DNA of 64,000 bases, from assembly GCF_001922575.1 (NCBI RefSeq), contig NZ_MRCI01000001.1, positions 930,001 through 994,000 on the forward strand. The letters are read 5' to 3'. This document shows positions 42,091 through 51,114 of the stretch, in pieces (position 1 is the stretch's first letter; every line of letters starts with the position of its first letter). The position numbers and the translations under genes were made by a program. This DNA comes from Neptunomonas phycophila (GTDB lineage Bacteria; Pseudomonadota; Gammaproteobacteria; Pseudomonadales; Balneatricaceae). Below the pieces are notes generated by a model. That model saw nothing but the letters and a program-made list of their open reading frames with translations, was not told where the DNA came from and searched no databases.

Positions 42091-42921
42091 TTATGAAAAA
42101 TCGACTTCTTCTAGGGCTTTATAGAAGGCGGTAACTTTATCTATGTGCAATTGAGCGTCGTCAGCACAAAAATCCAGAGTTTTGTTAGCGAGTAACGCTA
42201 TTAAGCTCATAGCGGCACTGTAGCTGTTAAAGGAAGAGGCGCTTTCTAGGGGGCACTCTATCCAAACATCAACTTGCTTCGCTTGTTGTCGCAAAGAAAA
42301 GTCTGAGATCAAGAGGGTGGGTATTGATAGCGTTTTGAGTTGTGCTATCAGAGGTTGTATGAGTGTAGGCCGGCGCCTGAAACCAATCAGAATGACTAAA
42401 TCATCGGGGGATAAATTAGCTAGCTCCTCCCCAATTGTTTGGCCGCTGACAGGCGCTAAGCTCACATTTGAGCGAATTTGCACCAGTTGCTGACGACAAT
42501 GAACAGCGATGGGGTAGCTGTTGCGAAAACCAATGACGACTACATTTTTCGCATTGGCAATGTGCTCTGCTGCTCTATCGACCGTTTCATTCGTGAGTGT
42601 GTTTTGTAGATACTGTAAATTTTTGATTTCTTGCTCAAAGTGTTGGTTGTGCAATGCTCCCGATGATTGAGAGTTAAAAAATGGTGTGCCCTGGTGTCTC
42701 TCTTTTTGAGCTACGTGGCGAGCTTCTTTAAACGAACTGTAGCCTAAACGCTTAAATAAGCGACTAATGGTAGCTTTCGAAATTTCACACGTGCTTGCGA
42801 GGTCGGTACTGTTAAATAGCGGCAAGTTATCGGGGTGGGATAATAAAAAATCAGCCAGCTTTTTTTCTTGCGGTGTGAGTTGTTCATAATTATCACGAAT
42901 TTTTTCGGATATCACGTCCAT
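42091..42921 (-). CDS. RpiR/MurR-family transcriptional regulator
   Basis: The 276-residue protein has an N-terminal RpiR HTH (LTPQEKKLADFLLSHPDNLPLFNSTDLASTCEISKATISRLFKRLGYSSFKEAR) and a C-terminal SIS domain (about 120-250; VVVIGFRNSYPIAVHCRQQL, LVILIGFRRRPTLIQPLI). It is divergent from a BCCT transporter gene across a gap with a perfect 10-bp inverted repeat. The ATG at 42921 was chosen over an in-frame TTG at 42933. The ligand is unknown; the transporter neighbours suggest a nitrogen compound rather than a sugar. Confidence 0.9.
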   Translation of the reverse strand: MDVISEKIRDNYEQLTPQEKKLADFLLSHPDNLPLFNSTDLASTCEISKATISRLFKRLGYSSFKEARHVAQKERHQGTPFFNSQSSGALHNQHFEQEIKNLQYLQNTLTNETVDRAAEHIANAKNVVVIGFRNSYPIAVHCRQQLVQIRSNVSLAPVSGQTIGEELANLSPDDLVILIGFRRRPTLIQPLIAQLKTLSIPTLLISDFSLRQQAKQVDVWIECPLESASSFNSYSAAMSLIALLANKTLDFCADDAQLHIDKVTAFYKALEEVDFS

Positions 42922-43051
42922 TTGCCGTTCCAAATCAAATAACTAAGCAGCATTAAAACCTGATCAAGCTATCTGTGCAAGGGGCTGTTCTTGTGTGAGG
43001 AATTTGATCTTTAGGTCAGATAATTGTTAGAGTACAAAGGAATTTGCTGAT

Positions 43052-43099
43052 ATTTGAAACTTGTTACTTGGCCGTGAGTGGTGGCTAGGAGTTTCAAAT
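43052..43099. promoter_or_regulatory. Candidate RpiR operator upstream of the BCCT gene
   Basis: ATTTGAAACT (43052-43061) and AGTTTCAAAT (43090-43099) are perfect 10-bp inverted arms separated by 28 bp. The pair lies between the divergent RpiR and BCCT genes. TGAAA/TTTCA arms occur in several RpiR-family operators. Confidence 0.5.
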
Positions 43100-43140
43100 G
43101 TGAGTACTTGTTGTTAAATACTCTGGAGATTTTCTTTTTA

Positions 43141-44793
43141 ATGCCTGATTCGAAATTAGATCCTATCGATAGTCAGAGCGATATTATGACTCCCGACGGC
43201 TTGGTTAATCCGATTGATACCGATTACCAAGTAGGTCAGGACAATGTCGCACTTAACATAGGGCCGTTCGGCCTTGATATTCACAACCGCGTATTTTTGA
43301 TTTCAGGGTTAGCAATTGTTGCATTTGTTATTTTGACCCTAGCTTTTCAAAATAGTGTCGCTCCAGTATTTGGAGACATGCGCAGTTGGATAACCACGAA
43401 TTTAGATTGGTTCTTCTTATTATCCGGTAACATTTTTGTTCTGGTCTGCTTATTCCTTATCGTATCGCCTATGGGCAAAGTACGTATTGGTGGGACTGAG
43501 GCTAAACCAGATTATGGTTATCTCGGGTGGTTTTCTATGCTGTTTGCAGCAGGAATGGGCATTGGCTTGATGTTCTATGGGGTATCAGAGCCGTTGTCGC
43601 ATTTTGGCAGTTCATTGGGCGGTACAACCGTCGTTGATGGTGTGCGAACTGACTGGGCACCTTTAGGGGGTGCGGCGGGTGATGCCGCCGCCGCTGAGCG
43701 TCTGGGTATGGCGGCAACTATTTTCCACTGGGGTTTACACCCGTGGGCAATTTACGCTGTTTTGGCGCTGGGATTAGCTATCTTTTCGTTTAATAAAGGC
43801 CTTCCGCTAACGATGCGTTCGGTTTTTTATCCTATCTTAGGTGAGCGTGTTTGGGGCTGGCCTGGTCATATCATCGATATCTTAGCTGTGTTTGCGACCT
43901 TGTTTGGTTTGGCGACCTCGCTAGGTTTAGGGGCGTCACAAGCAGGAGCCGGGCTCAATTATTTGTTTGGAGTGCCAACCGGTACAACTACGCAGGTCTT
44001 GCTAGTAATTGGCATTACGGCAATAGCACTAGTCTCAGTGTTAGCTGGGTTAGATGCAGGGGTTAAGCGCCTTTCCGAGATTAATATGACTCTGGCTGCG
44101 TTGCTTCTGTTGTTTGTCATTATTGTAGGGCCTACTGTCGCTATCTTGACGGGCTTCGTGGCTAACCTTGCTGCCTACGTCCAGAACTTACCTGGTTTAG
44201 CGATGCCGTTTGGGCGTGAAGATGCCAACTTCTCACAAGGTTGGACAGCGTTTTATTGGGCGTGGTGGATTTCTTGGTCACCTTTTGTTGGTATGTTTAT
44301 CGCGCGTGTTTCTCGTGGTCGTACTGTTCGTGAGTTCATGGTGTCGGTGCTGCTTATCCCATCGGCCGCATGTGTTTTATGGATGACAGCCTTTGGCGGA
44401 ACAGCCATTAGCCAAGTGGTTAATGATGGCTATACCGCGGTACAAAACGCGAGCTTGCCGATTCAATTGTTCACTATGCTGGATGCATTACCGCTGTCTC
44501 AGATTACATCGTTTATTGCGATTATTTTGGTTATCGTCTTCTTTGTCACTTCATCTGATTCAGGCTCGTTGGTTATTGATGCGATTGCGGCTGGTGGTAA
44601 AGTAGATTCGCCAAAACCTCAACGTGTCTTCTGGTGTACTTTTGAGGGCTTAGTTGCCATCGCTTTAATACTCGGTGGTGGTTTGGTTGCTTTACAGGCG
44701 ATGGCTGTGTCAACAGGATTGCCATTCACGATTGTTCTGTTAGTTGCTTGTGCATCGGTTCTTAAAGGGTTAGCGTCGGAGCCGCGCGCTTAA
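43141..44793 (+). CDS. BCCT-family transporter (betaine/choline/carnitine type)
   Basis: This 550-residue secondary transporter has the family signature segments GMGIGLMFYGVSEPLSHF near 138 and WAWWISWSPFVGMFIARVSRGRTVREF near 380, with about 12 helices. BCCT proteins import quaternary ammonium compounds, ectoine or similar by ion symport. The ATG at 43141 was chosen because the candidate RpiR site lies upstream of it; an in-frame GTG at 43078 is an alternative. It ends at SEPRA soon after the last helix. Confidence 0.93.
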   Translation: MPDSKLDPIDSQSDIMTPDGLVNPIDTDYQVGQDNVALNIGPFGLDIHNRVFLISGLAIVAFVILTLAFQNSVAPVFGDMRSWITTNLDWFFLLSGNIFVLVCLFLIVSPMGKVRIGGTEAKPDYGYLGWFSMLFAAGMGIGLMFYGVSEPLSHFGSSLGGTTVVDGVRTDWAPLGGAAGDAAAAERLGMAATIFHWGLHPWAIYAVLALGLAIFSFNKGLPLTMRSVFYPILGERVWGWPGHIIDILAVFATLFGLATSLGLGASQAGAGLNYLFGVPTGTTTQVLLVIGITAIALVSVLAGLDAGVKRLSEINMTLAALLLLFVIIVGPTVAILTGFVANLAAYVQNLPGLAMPFGREDANFSQGWTAFYWAWWISWSPFVGMFIARVSRGRTVREFMVSVLLIPSAACVLWMTAFGGTAISQVVNDGYTAVQNASLPIQLFTMLDALPLSQITSFIAIILVIVFFVTSSDSGSLVIDAIAAGGKVDSPKPQRVFWCTFEGLVAIALILGGGLVALQAMAVSTGLPFTIVLLVACASVLKGLASEPRA

Positions 44794-44821
44794 GTTTCGT
44801 TAATAGATCACAGACCTCTAG

Positions 44822-44855
44822 AGCCGATAGCTTATAATGAGCTATCGGCTTTTTT
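44822..44855 (+). terminator. Intrinsic terminator of the BCCT gene
   Basis: AGCCGATAGCT (44822-44832) and AGCTATCGGCT (44840-44850) form a perfect 11-bp stem with a 7-base loop, followed by TTTTT. It is a strong terminator. Confidence 0.9.
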
Positions 44856-44910
44856 ATTGTTTTAAAAATTGCCGTCTTTTTATACTCAACTTTCTCATGG
44901 AATATAGATT

Positions 44911-46776
44911 ATGGAAGTCGAACAGCTCGAAATACTGACTTTTTTGAAAGATCATGTTCCTTTTCGTTGGTTACCGGAAGAGGAGTTATCCAAGGTAGCC
45001 ACTGAAATAGATGTATCTTATTTTAGAGCTGGGGCAACGATTTTAGAGGTTGGCCAAACGAATAGTGACATCCACATAGTCCGAAGTGGTGCAGTTGAGA
45101 TCTACTTACGTAACGGTGAGTTGTTTAACCGTTTAGGTGAAGGCGGTATGTTTGGGCAACAAAGCGTACTGACTAAAAGCCCAGTTAGGTTTCCGGCTAA
45201 AGCGCTGGATGACACGTTAATCTATTTCATTCCTTATGCACTTTTTATTGAGTTATTTGATCGATATGAGCGTTTCTCTGATTTTGTCGAATTAGAGAAT
45301 AATAAGCGACTTAGCCACACTGTAACCCGACGCCAAGATGCTAATGAGCTGATGACATCACCGGTCAATAAGCTCATTACTCGTGAACCGGTACTGATTA
45401 GTGAATCGGCCACGGTTAAAGAAGCAGCCTGCTTAATGAGCGAAGAAGATATTTCTTGTCTATTGGTGGCCGACGCGCAGGATTCGGTATCAATGATTGG
45501 GATTATGACCGACAGGGACTTACGGACTCGGGTGATTGCCCAAGGGTTAGATTACACGACTTTAGTGCGCCATATCATGACACCTGCCCCTATTACGATT
45601 GATTCCAGCCATTTTGTTTTTGAAGCCATGTTAACCATGCTGACTCATAACGTGCACCATTTGCCTGTACTACACCTTGGGAAGCCTGTTGGAGTCATTG
45701 GGATATCGGATATTATTCGTTATGAATCTCATAATAGCTTGTTTGTGGTTAGTAGTATTTTTGATGCGCAAAGCGTAGAAGAAATTAGCGCATTGATTCC
45801 GGATATCCATGCAAGTTTTACACGCATGGTAAATGAAGATGCTAATTCACATATGATAGGTAGTGCTATGTCGGTTATTGGACGTAGCATAAAACAACGC
45901 TTGTTAGCCTTGGCGCAAGAGCAACTAGGTGAGCCTCCCATCCCGTATTGTTTTTTGGCGTTAGGCTCAATGGCACGAGATGAGCAGTTAGTCCTAACAG
46001 ATCAAGATAATGCGCTCATTTTGGATGATTCTTATAATGCTGAGCTGCATGGCGAATATTTTTTAAAGCTGGCGCGTTTTGTTTGTGATGGTTTGGCCGA
46101 ATGTGGCTACAGTTATTGCACTGGCAATATTATGGCAACCAATACCCGTTGGCGGCAGCCTTTGTCGGTTTGGAGGGGATATTTCACTGAATGGATTGAG
46201 CAGCCGACACCTGAGTCGTTATTGAATAGCTCGATATTTTTCGATCTAGACGGCGTTTGGGGGCAAACAGAGTGGGCTGATGAGCTTACCGCCTTGATTG
46301 CTAAAAAGGCCCAAGCCAGTCCGCACTTTTTAGCCTGTCTAACGCGCAATGCGATTAATCGTAAACCACCATTAGGCTTTTTTAAGGATTTCGTGGTTGA
46401 GAAAGATGGTGAGCATAGGAATACGATAAATTTAAAACGACGTGGCACGGCACCCTTGTCAGATCTTATTCGTGTCTATGCGCTAGCGGTGGGGTCAACA
46501 GCACAAAACTCGTTTGAGCGTCTGGACGATATTATCGCGGCCAATATTTTACCGCCGGGGCGTGGGCCCGATTTACGTGATGCATTGGAGTTTATTTCGA
46601 TGGTGCGGATACGGCATCAGGCGCTAGATTTAGAGGCGGATCGGGTGCCTGATAACAATATCGAACCCGAACAAATAAGCCCTTTTGAGCGAAGAAACCT
46701 GAAGGATGCTTTTCAGATAGTTGCTAACGCACAAAAATTCATCGTTATAAAATACCCACCTAATCGGCGATTTTAA
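44911..46776 (+). CDS. Cyclic-nucleotide-binding/CBS/DUF294 nucleotidyltransferase-like protein
   Basis: This 621-residue protein combines a cNMP-binding domain (about 20-120, FRAGATILEVGQTNSDIHIVRSGAVEIY), two CBS domains (about 150-275), a DUF294 nucleotidyltransferase-like core (FLALGSMARDEQLVLTDQDNALILDD, near 350) and its C-terminal partner. The GS...DxD residues of a nucleotidyltransferase are kept, so it may modify a protein or nucleotide under control of ligand binding. Its stop overlaps the next start (TAATG), an arrangement seen with exonuclease partners elsewhere. Its exact activity is unknown. Confidence 0.87.
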   Translation: MEVEQLEILTFLKDHVPFRWLPEEELSKVATEIDVSYFRAGATILEVGQTNSDIHIVRSGAVEIYLRNGELFNRLGEGGMFGQQSVLTKSPVRFPAKALDDTLIYFIPYALFIELFDRYERFSDFVELENNKRLSHTVTRRQDANELMTSPVNKLITREPVLISESATVKEAACLMSEEDISCLLVADAQDSVSMIGIMTDRDLRTRVIAQGLDYTTLVRHIMTPAPITIDSSHFVFEAMLTMLTHNVHHLPVLHLGKPVGVIGISDIIRYESHNSLFVVSSIFDAQSVEEISALIPDIHASFTRMVNEDANSHMIGSAMSVIGRSIKQRLLALAQEQLGEPPIPYCFLALGSMARDEQLVLTDQDNALILDDSYNAELHGEYFLKLARFVCDGLAECGYSYCTGNIMATNTRWRQPLSVWRGYFTEWIEQPTPESLLNSSIFFDLDGVWGQTEWADELTALIAKKAQASPHFLACLTRNAINRKPPLGFFKDFVVEKDGEHRNTINLKRRGTAPLSDLIRVYALAVGSTAQNSFERLDDIIAANILPPGRGPDLRDALEFISMVRIRHQALDLEADRVPDNNIEPEQISPFERRNLKDAFQIVANAQKFIVIKYPPNRRF

Positions 46777-47510
46777 TGTCCAATAGTACACCGATAAAAA
46801 CCCCATTGTCTGATGGCAGCGTCGATTGGCTGTTGAATTTTGAGCGAGGCGCAAAGCAGGCCAGCAGCGCTTTTCTAAAAGCGTATTATCAAAGCAGTGT
46901 GCCAGCTGCTGATACGCCTTTAAGCCGAGTGCCTTTTTTAGCGATGGATTTTGAGACCACGGGGCTTGACGCGAGCCGAGATGAAATTGTGAGCATAGGC
47001 GTTGTGCCGTTTACGTTAGAGCGTATTCACTATAGCCAGAGCAAACATTGGTTGGTGAAGCCTATCGCGCCATTAAATGCAGATTCTGTTGTGTTCCATG
47101 GTATTACTCATCGGGATTTGGACGAAGCAGAAGACTTTGAAAATGTGATTGAGCCATTGTTAAAGGTAATGGCGGGGCGTGTGCTTGTGGTTCATTATCG
47201 CTACATAGAAAGGCCATTTCTATATAGAGCATTGGAGCAGCGTATTAATGAAGGCGTTGTTTTTCCTGTTGTTGATACGATGGCTATAGAAGCCTCATTA
47301 TGCCGCTCTTCTATGTGGGCACGAATCAAACAAAAGCTTGGTATAAAACCAGAGTCTATTCGCTTAGGGGATAGCCGTATGCGATACGGTTTGCCTAATT
47401 ACCCTTCGCATCATGCGCTTACTGATGCTTTAGCCACTGCGGAACTATTTCAAGCAGAGGTTGCTTATCACTTGTCTCCTGAAACACCGATCGGCGATAT
47501 TTGGCTTTAA
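46776..47510 (+). CDS. DEDDh 3'-5' exonuclease (DNA polymerase III epsilon-like)
   Basis: This 244-residue protein has the exonuclease motifs AMDFETTGLDASRDEIVSIGVV (Exo I, DxE), VVHYRYIERPFLYRAL (Exo II) and HHALTDALATAEL (Exo III, HxxxxD). The N-terminal 50 residues are an extra region. TAATG coupling with the DUF294 protein suggests that the two act together, possibly in RNA or nucleotide handling. It is not the replicative epsilon subunit, which lacks this partner. Confidence 0.9.
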   Translation: MSNSTPIKTPLSDGSVDWLLNFERGAKQASSAFLKAYYQSSVPAADTPLSRVPFLAMDFETTGLDASRDEIVSIGVVPFTLERIHYSQSKHWLVKPIAPLNADSVVFHGITHRDLDEAEDFENVIEPLLKVMAGRVLVVHYRYIERPFLYRALEQRINEGVVFPVVDTMAIEASLCRSSMWARIKQKLGIKPESIRLGDSRMRYGLPNYPSHHALTDALATAELFQAEVAYHLSPETPIGDIWL

Positions 47511-47521
47511 TCATAGGTGGT

Positions 47522-49255
47522 TTACAAATCACCCACTGAACGCGCAACCCGCTCACTGCGAAGTGTATTCCATGCTTCATATTGGCTTAGAAAAATGTGA
47601 CCTGTGAGTTCGTCAACAAAATGCGTGCGACGTAAGCGGTCCATAATAGGGCCTTTCACTTCTGATAAGTTCAGTGTGACACCACTATCGTTTAAGCGAT
47701 GATTAATGGCTTCTAGGCTTTCTAAAGCGGATGCGTCAATAAAGTTAACCGCTGGGCACATGAGTATCAGGTGCTCAATATTGGGATTGGACATGACCAA
47801 GTCATATACGCGGTCTTCAAGATAACGTGCATTGGCAAAGTAGAGGCTTTCATCAACTCTTAGGGTCAGTATGTGGTTGTCGGTCTCTACATGATGGCGA
47901 TCGATGTTGCGAAAATGTTCTGTTCCTGGAACACGACCAACAATTGCGCTGTGTGGTTTACTAGTGCGGTATAAATGCAACAAAATCGATAAGCCTACTC
48001 CAGCGATAATGCCTAGTTCTACGCCTTCAGCTAGGGTCAGTAAAATAGTAGCGAGCATGGCAAAAAAATCACTGCGTGAAAAATTCCATGTCCGTTTTAA
48101 TGCCCCCATATCCACTAACGATAAAACAGCCACAATAATGGTTGCAGCCAGTGTTGCCTTAGGCAAAAAGAACAACAAAGGGGTGAGAGTTAATGCTGCC
48201 AATCCGATACCTATTGCTGTAAACGCACCGGCGGCAGGTGTTTCCGCTCCTGCATCGAAGTTAACCACAGAACGCGAGAAGCCGCCTGTGACAGGAAAGC
48301 CGCCAGAGATGGAAGCCGCGATGTTTGAGGCTCCAAGGCCAATCAGCTCTTGATTAGGGCTGATTCGTTGACGCCGTTTTGCTGCTAATGTTTGTGCCAC
48401 TGACACGGATTCTACAAAGCCGACAATGCTGATTAAGACGGCTGACACTAAAAGCTCTTGCCAAATATTGTAATCAAATTGAGGTAAAGTAAGGCTAGGA
48501 AGGCCTGGTGGTATAGCACCAACAAGCTGGACACCATGTTGTTGTAAATCTAGCCCCCATGCAGCTAATGTGGTGAGTGCAATGGCTAACACAGGACCGG
48601 CTTTAGCCAGTATTTCAGCTAGCGCATGGCCAATACCTTTATTAAGTAAATAGCTTTTTAGGTTTTTCCTTGACCAAAATAGAAAGCCTGTTGCAAAGCA
48701 CCCAATAACCAGTGTGGGAATATTAGTGGATGGTAGTTGACTAAAAAGCGAAATGATGAGGTCCCACAGGTTACTACCGTCCGCTTTAATTCCCAAGATA
48801 TGTTTAAGTTGGCTGGCGGCAATAATTAACCCAGAGGCCGTAATAAACCCCGAGATAACAGGGTGGCTTAAAAAGTTGGCAAGCATGCCTAATTTTAAAA
48901 AGCCCATGATGAGCAGGATAAGGCCGGACATAAACGCTAAAATAATAGCGGCGGCTATATACTCATCACTGCCCTGTAACGCTAGATTGCCGACAGCTGC
49001 AGCCGTCATCAATGAGACAACAGCCACTGGGCCTACTGACAATGTGCGGCTAGTACCAAAAATAGCGTAAGCAACTAACGGTAATATGCTGGCATAAAGA
49101 CCCACCTCCGGTGGCAACCCCGCCAACAAAGCATAAGCTAATGATTGTGGGATTAGCATAATAGTGACAATGAGCGCTGCGATTAAGTCGCTAGTGAGTG
49201 TGCGCTGATTGTAGTTACCTATCCAATCAAAAATAGGTAAGTAACGCTTGAGCAT
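47522..49255 (-). CDS. SulP-family anion transporter with STAS domain
   Basis: This 577-residue protein has the sulfate-transporter opening (LTSDLIAALIVTIMLIPQSLAYALLAGLPPEVGLYASILPLVAYAIFGTSRTLSVGPVAVVSLM) and a C-terminal STAS domain (about 440-555, VNFIDASALESLEAINHRL). It lies 32 bp downstream of the sulfide-quinone-reductase fusion gene on the same strand. In this context it may move sulfate, sulfite or thiosulfate produced by sulfide oxidation, though SulP proteins also carry bicarbonate. Confidence 0.92.
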   Translation of the reverse strand: MLKRYLPIFDWIGNYNQRTLTSDLIAALIVTIMLIPQSLAYALLAGLPPEVGLYASILPLVAYAIFGTSRTLSVGPVAVVSLMTAAAVGNLALQGSDEYIAAAIILAFMSGLILLIMGFLKLGMLANFLSHPVISGFITASGLIIAASQLKHILGIKADGSNLWDLIISLFSQLPSTNIPTLVIGCFATGFLFWSRKNLKSYLLNKGIGHALAEILAKAGPVLAIALTTLAAWGLDLQQHGVQLVGAIPPGLPSLTLPQFDYNIWQELLVSAVLISIVGFVESVSVAQTLAAKRRQRISPNQELIGLGASNIAASISGGFPVTGGFSRSVVNFDAGAETPAAGAFTAIGIGLAALTLTPLLFFLPKATLAATIIVAVLSLVDMGALKRTWNFSRSDFFAMLATILLTLAEGVELGIIAGVGLSILLHLYRTSKPHSAIVGRVPGTEHFRNIDRHHVETDNHILTLRVDESLYFANARYLEDRVYDLVMSNPNIEHLILMCPAVNFIDASALESLEAINHRLNDSGVTLNLSEVKGPIMDRLRRTHFVDELTGHIFLSQYEAWNTLRSERVARSVGDL

Positions 49256-49287
49256 AGATATATCCTTAGCTACGGCGAGTCTGGTGT

Positions 49288-51030
49288 TTACTGTTTCTGG
49301 TCAAAGTTACAGGCTTGTGCTGCTTCATGATCCGAAGGTCTATGAGGCAGTATTGTTGGTCTAGCGAGCCATTCATGGCCCTTAAGCATGCCATTCCAAT
49401 AAATCCACGGCAGCATTTTCTCCTTAAGAAACCAAGATAGCCGGCTTGGCTGGGTGCCTTTTACTAACCAAGAGGGGAAAGTAGGCTGTAGTTTGCCTCC
49501 ATAACCAAACTCAGCGAGTACAATTTTTCCACGCTCAACGGTTAGTGGGCAGGATCCGTAACCATCGTAAATGGCTCTGGGGACTTCACCTTGGAGTACC
49601 ATCAGCACGTTTTCGGCTACGACGGGGGCTTGTTTTCTGACAGCAGCCGCTGTTTTGGCATTTGGAGTATTGCTGCAGTCTCCGAGGCCAAAAATATTAC
49701 CGTAGTGCTTATGTTGTAATGTTTCTGAGTTTAGGTTGAGCCAACCTGCGTCATCTGATAATTGGCTTTGCGCAACAAATTGAGGGGCCCGCTGAGGAGG
49801 GCATACATGTAGCATGTCAAATTGTTTCTCAATTTCTGTTGAATTACCCTCGCTATCAATGACAGAGAAACGTGCGGTTTTTGTAGGGCCGTCTACGCTA
49901 ACTAATGTTGTTTGGAAGGCCAGCTCAACGCCATATTCCGTAATATATTCCATAAGCGCTGGTACGTAATCAGCTACACCAAACAGAGCGGCACCGGCGG
50001 TACAAAACTCAACTTTTATGTTGTCGAGTCTGCCCGTGCGCTTCCAATGATCGCACGATAAATACATGGCTTTTTGTGGTGCACCTGCGCATTTAATGGG
50101 CATGGGTGGTTGAGTAAAAATAGCTGTGCCTTGTTGTGTGCTTTGTACAAGTTCCCATGTATATGGGGCCAGATCTATTCGGTAGTTTGATGTGACACCG
50201 TACTTCCCTAGGCTATCTTTTAGGCCGGGAATGGCGTCCCAGTCGAGTATAAGACCTGGGGCGACTATCAGTGCTCTATAGCTAATTGACTCGCCATTTT
50301 CTAAGGTAATACTGTGATGTTCAGGCGTGAATGAGGCGGCTGCAGCGTGATACCAATGTACCGAATCGGGCATAATGTCTTTCATAGCGCGTGATGTTTC
50401 ACTGCGCTCAAACACGCCGCCTCCCACGAGCGTCCAACCCGGTTGGTAATAATGTTCGTTATTCGGTTCCACAATAGCAATGGTAAGGCTAGGTTTACGT
50501 TTCAGTAAGCTGGCAGCAACGGCCTGTCCTGCGGCGCCGCCGCCAATGATGACAACATCATGATTCGCTTTATGGGTGGCTGTGGGGGAGTGGAATTGTT
50601 TTGTCGCTGATTGGTTAAGAGCATTAAGACGTTCATGCTGAGCACTAAGGTCGTAGCCTGCCGCTTTAGTCGTTGTAAGAATAGCCTCCGGGCTTAAACG
50701 AGGAGCTTGAGATAAGGCCCAAAGTGTAGAACTACGTGTTCCTGTTCGGCAAAAAGCTAAAACCGGCCCCTGAGCTTTATCCATAATAGCGGTGAAGTCG
50801 GCTATATTGGCGTCTGTAATTTTTCCTGAAACAACAGGTTGGTAGTACCAGTTTAATCCTAAGCGTTCTGCCGCTTCTTTTAAGTCAGTTGTCGAGGGTT
50901 GGTCTTGGCTTTCTTGGTCGGGTCGATTGCATATGATTGACTTGAAGCCCCTTGATGCCGCAACTCCAATGTCATTGGGAGTTAATTGAGGGCTAACGCT
51001 GATGAAAGGACTTAGTTGATTGATTTGCAT
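49288..51030 (-). CDS. Fusion of a DUF442/TIGR01244-type domain with a sulfide:quinone oxidoreductase (SQOR-type)
   Basis: Residues about 1-115 are the phosphatase/rhodanese-like DUF442 domain (TPNDIGVAASRGFKSIICNRPDQE, VLAFCRTGTRSSTLWALSQA). From about 155 a flavoprotein follows: VVIIGGGAAGQAVAA, then HYYQPGWTLVGGGVF, the disulfide-type cysteines in IKCAGAPQKAMYLS and YGSCPLTVERGK, and FGLGDCSNTPNAKTAAA. This is the SQOR-like group that oxidises sulfide to persulfide. ATG 51030 was chosen because AGGAG lies 6 bases before it; ATG 51036 touches the Shine-Dalgarno. Confidence 0.92.
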   Translation of the reverse strand: MQINQLSPFISVSPQLTPNDIGVAASRGFKSIICNRPDQESQDQPSTTDLKEAAERLGLNWYYQPVVSGKITDANIADFTAIMDKAQGPVLAFCRTGTRSSTLWALSQAPRLSPEAILTTTKAAGYDLSAQHERLNALNQSATKQFHSPTATHKANHDVVIIGGGAAGQAVAASLLKRKPSLTIAIVEPNNEHYYQPGWTLVGGGVFERSETSRAMKDIMPDSVHWYHAAAASFTPEHHSITLENGESISYRALIVAPGLILDWDAIPGLKDSLGKYGVTSNYRIDLAPYTWELVQSTQQGTAIFTQPPMPIKCAGAPQKAMYLSCDHWKRTGRLDNIKVEFCTAGAALFGVADYVPALMEYITEYGVELAFQTTLVSVDGPTKTARFSVIDSEGNSTEIEKQFDMLHVCPPQRAPQFVAQSQLSDDAGWLNLNSETLQHKHYGNIFGLGDCSNTPNAKTAAAVRKQAPVVAENVLMVLQGEVPRAIYDGYGSCPLTVERGKIVLAEFGYGGKLQPTFPSWLVKGTQPSRLSWFLKEKMLPWIYWNGMLKGHEWLARPTILPHRPSDHEAAQACNFDQKQ

Positions 51031-51114
51031 GAACATCTCCTGACCGTTTTTATTATGTACAGCGCTGATGCACTGGTAATGTCGCTACGATGAAATAAGC
51101 TGCGCGAGCCTCGG

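Noticed and set aside
46776-47510. dnaQ, replicative epsilon subunit
   Set aside because: The DEDDh motifs fit, but the protein has an extra N-terminal region and is translationally coupled to a DUF294 protein, which marks a different subgroup.
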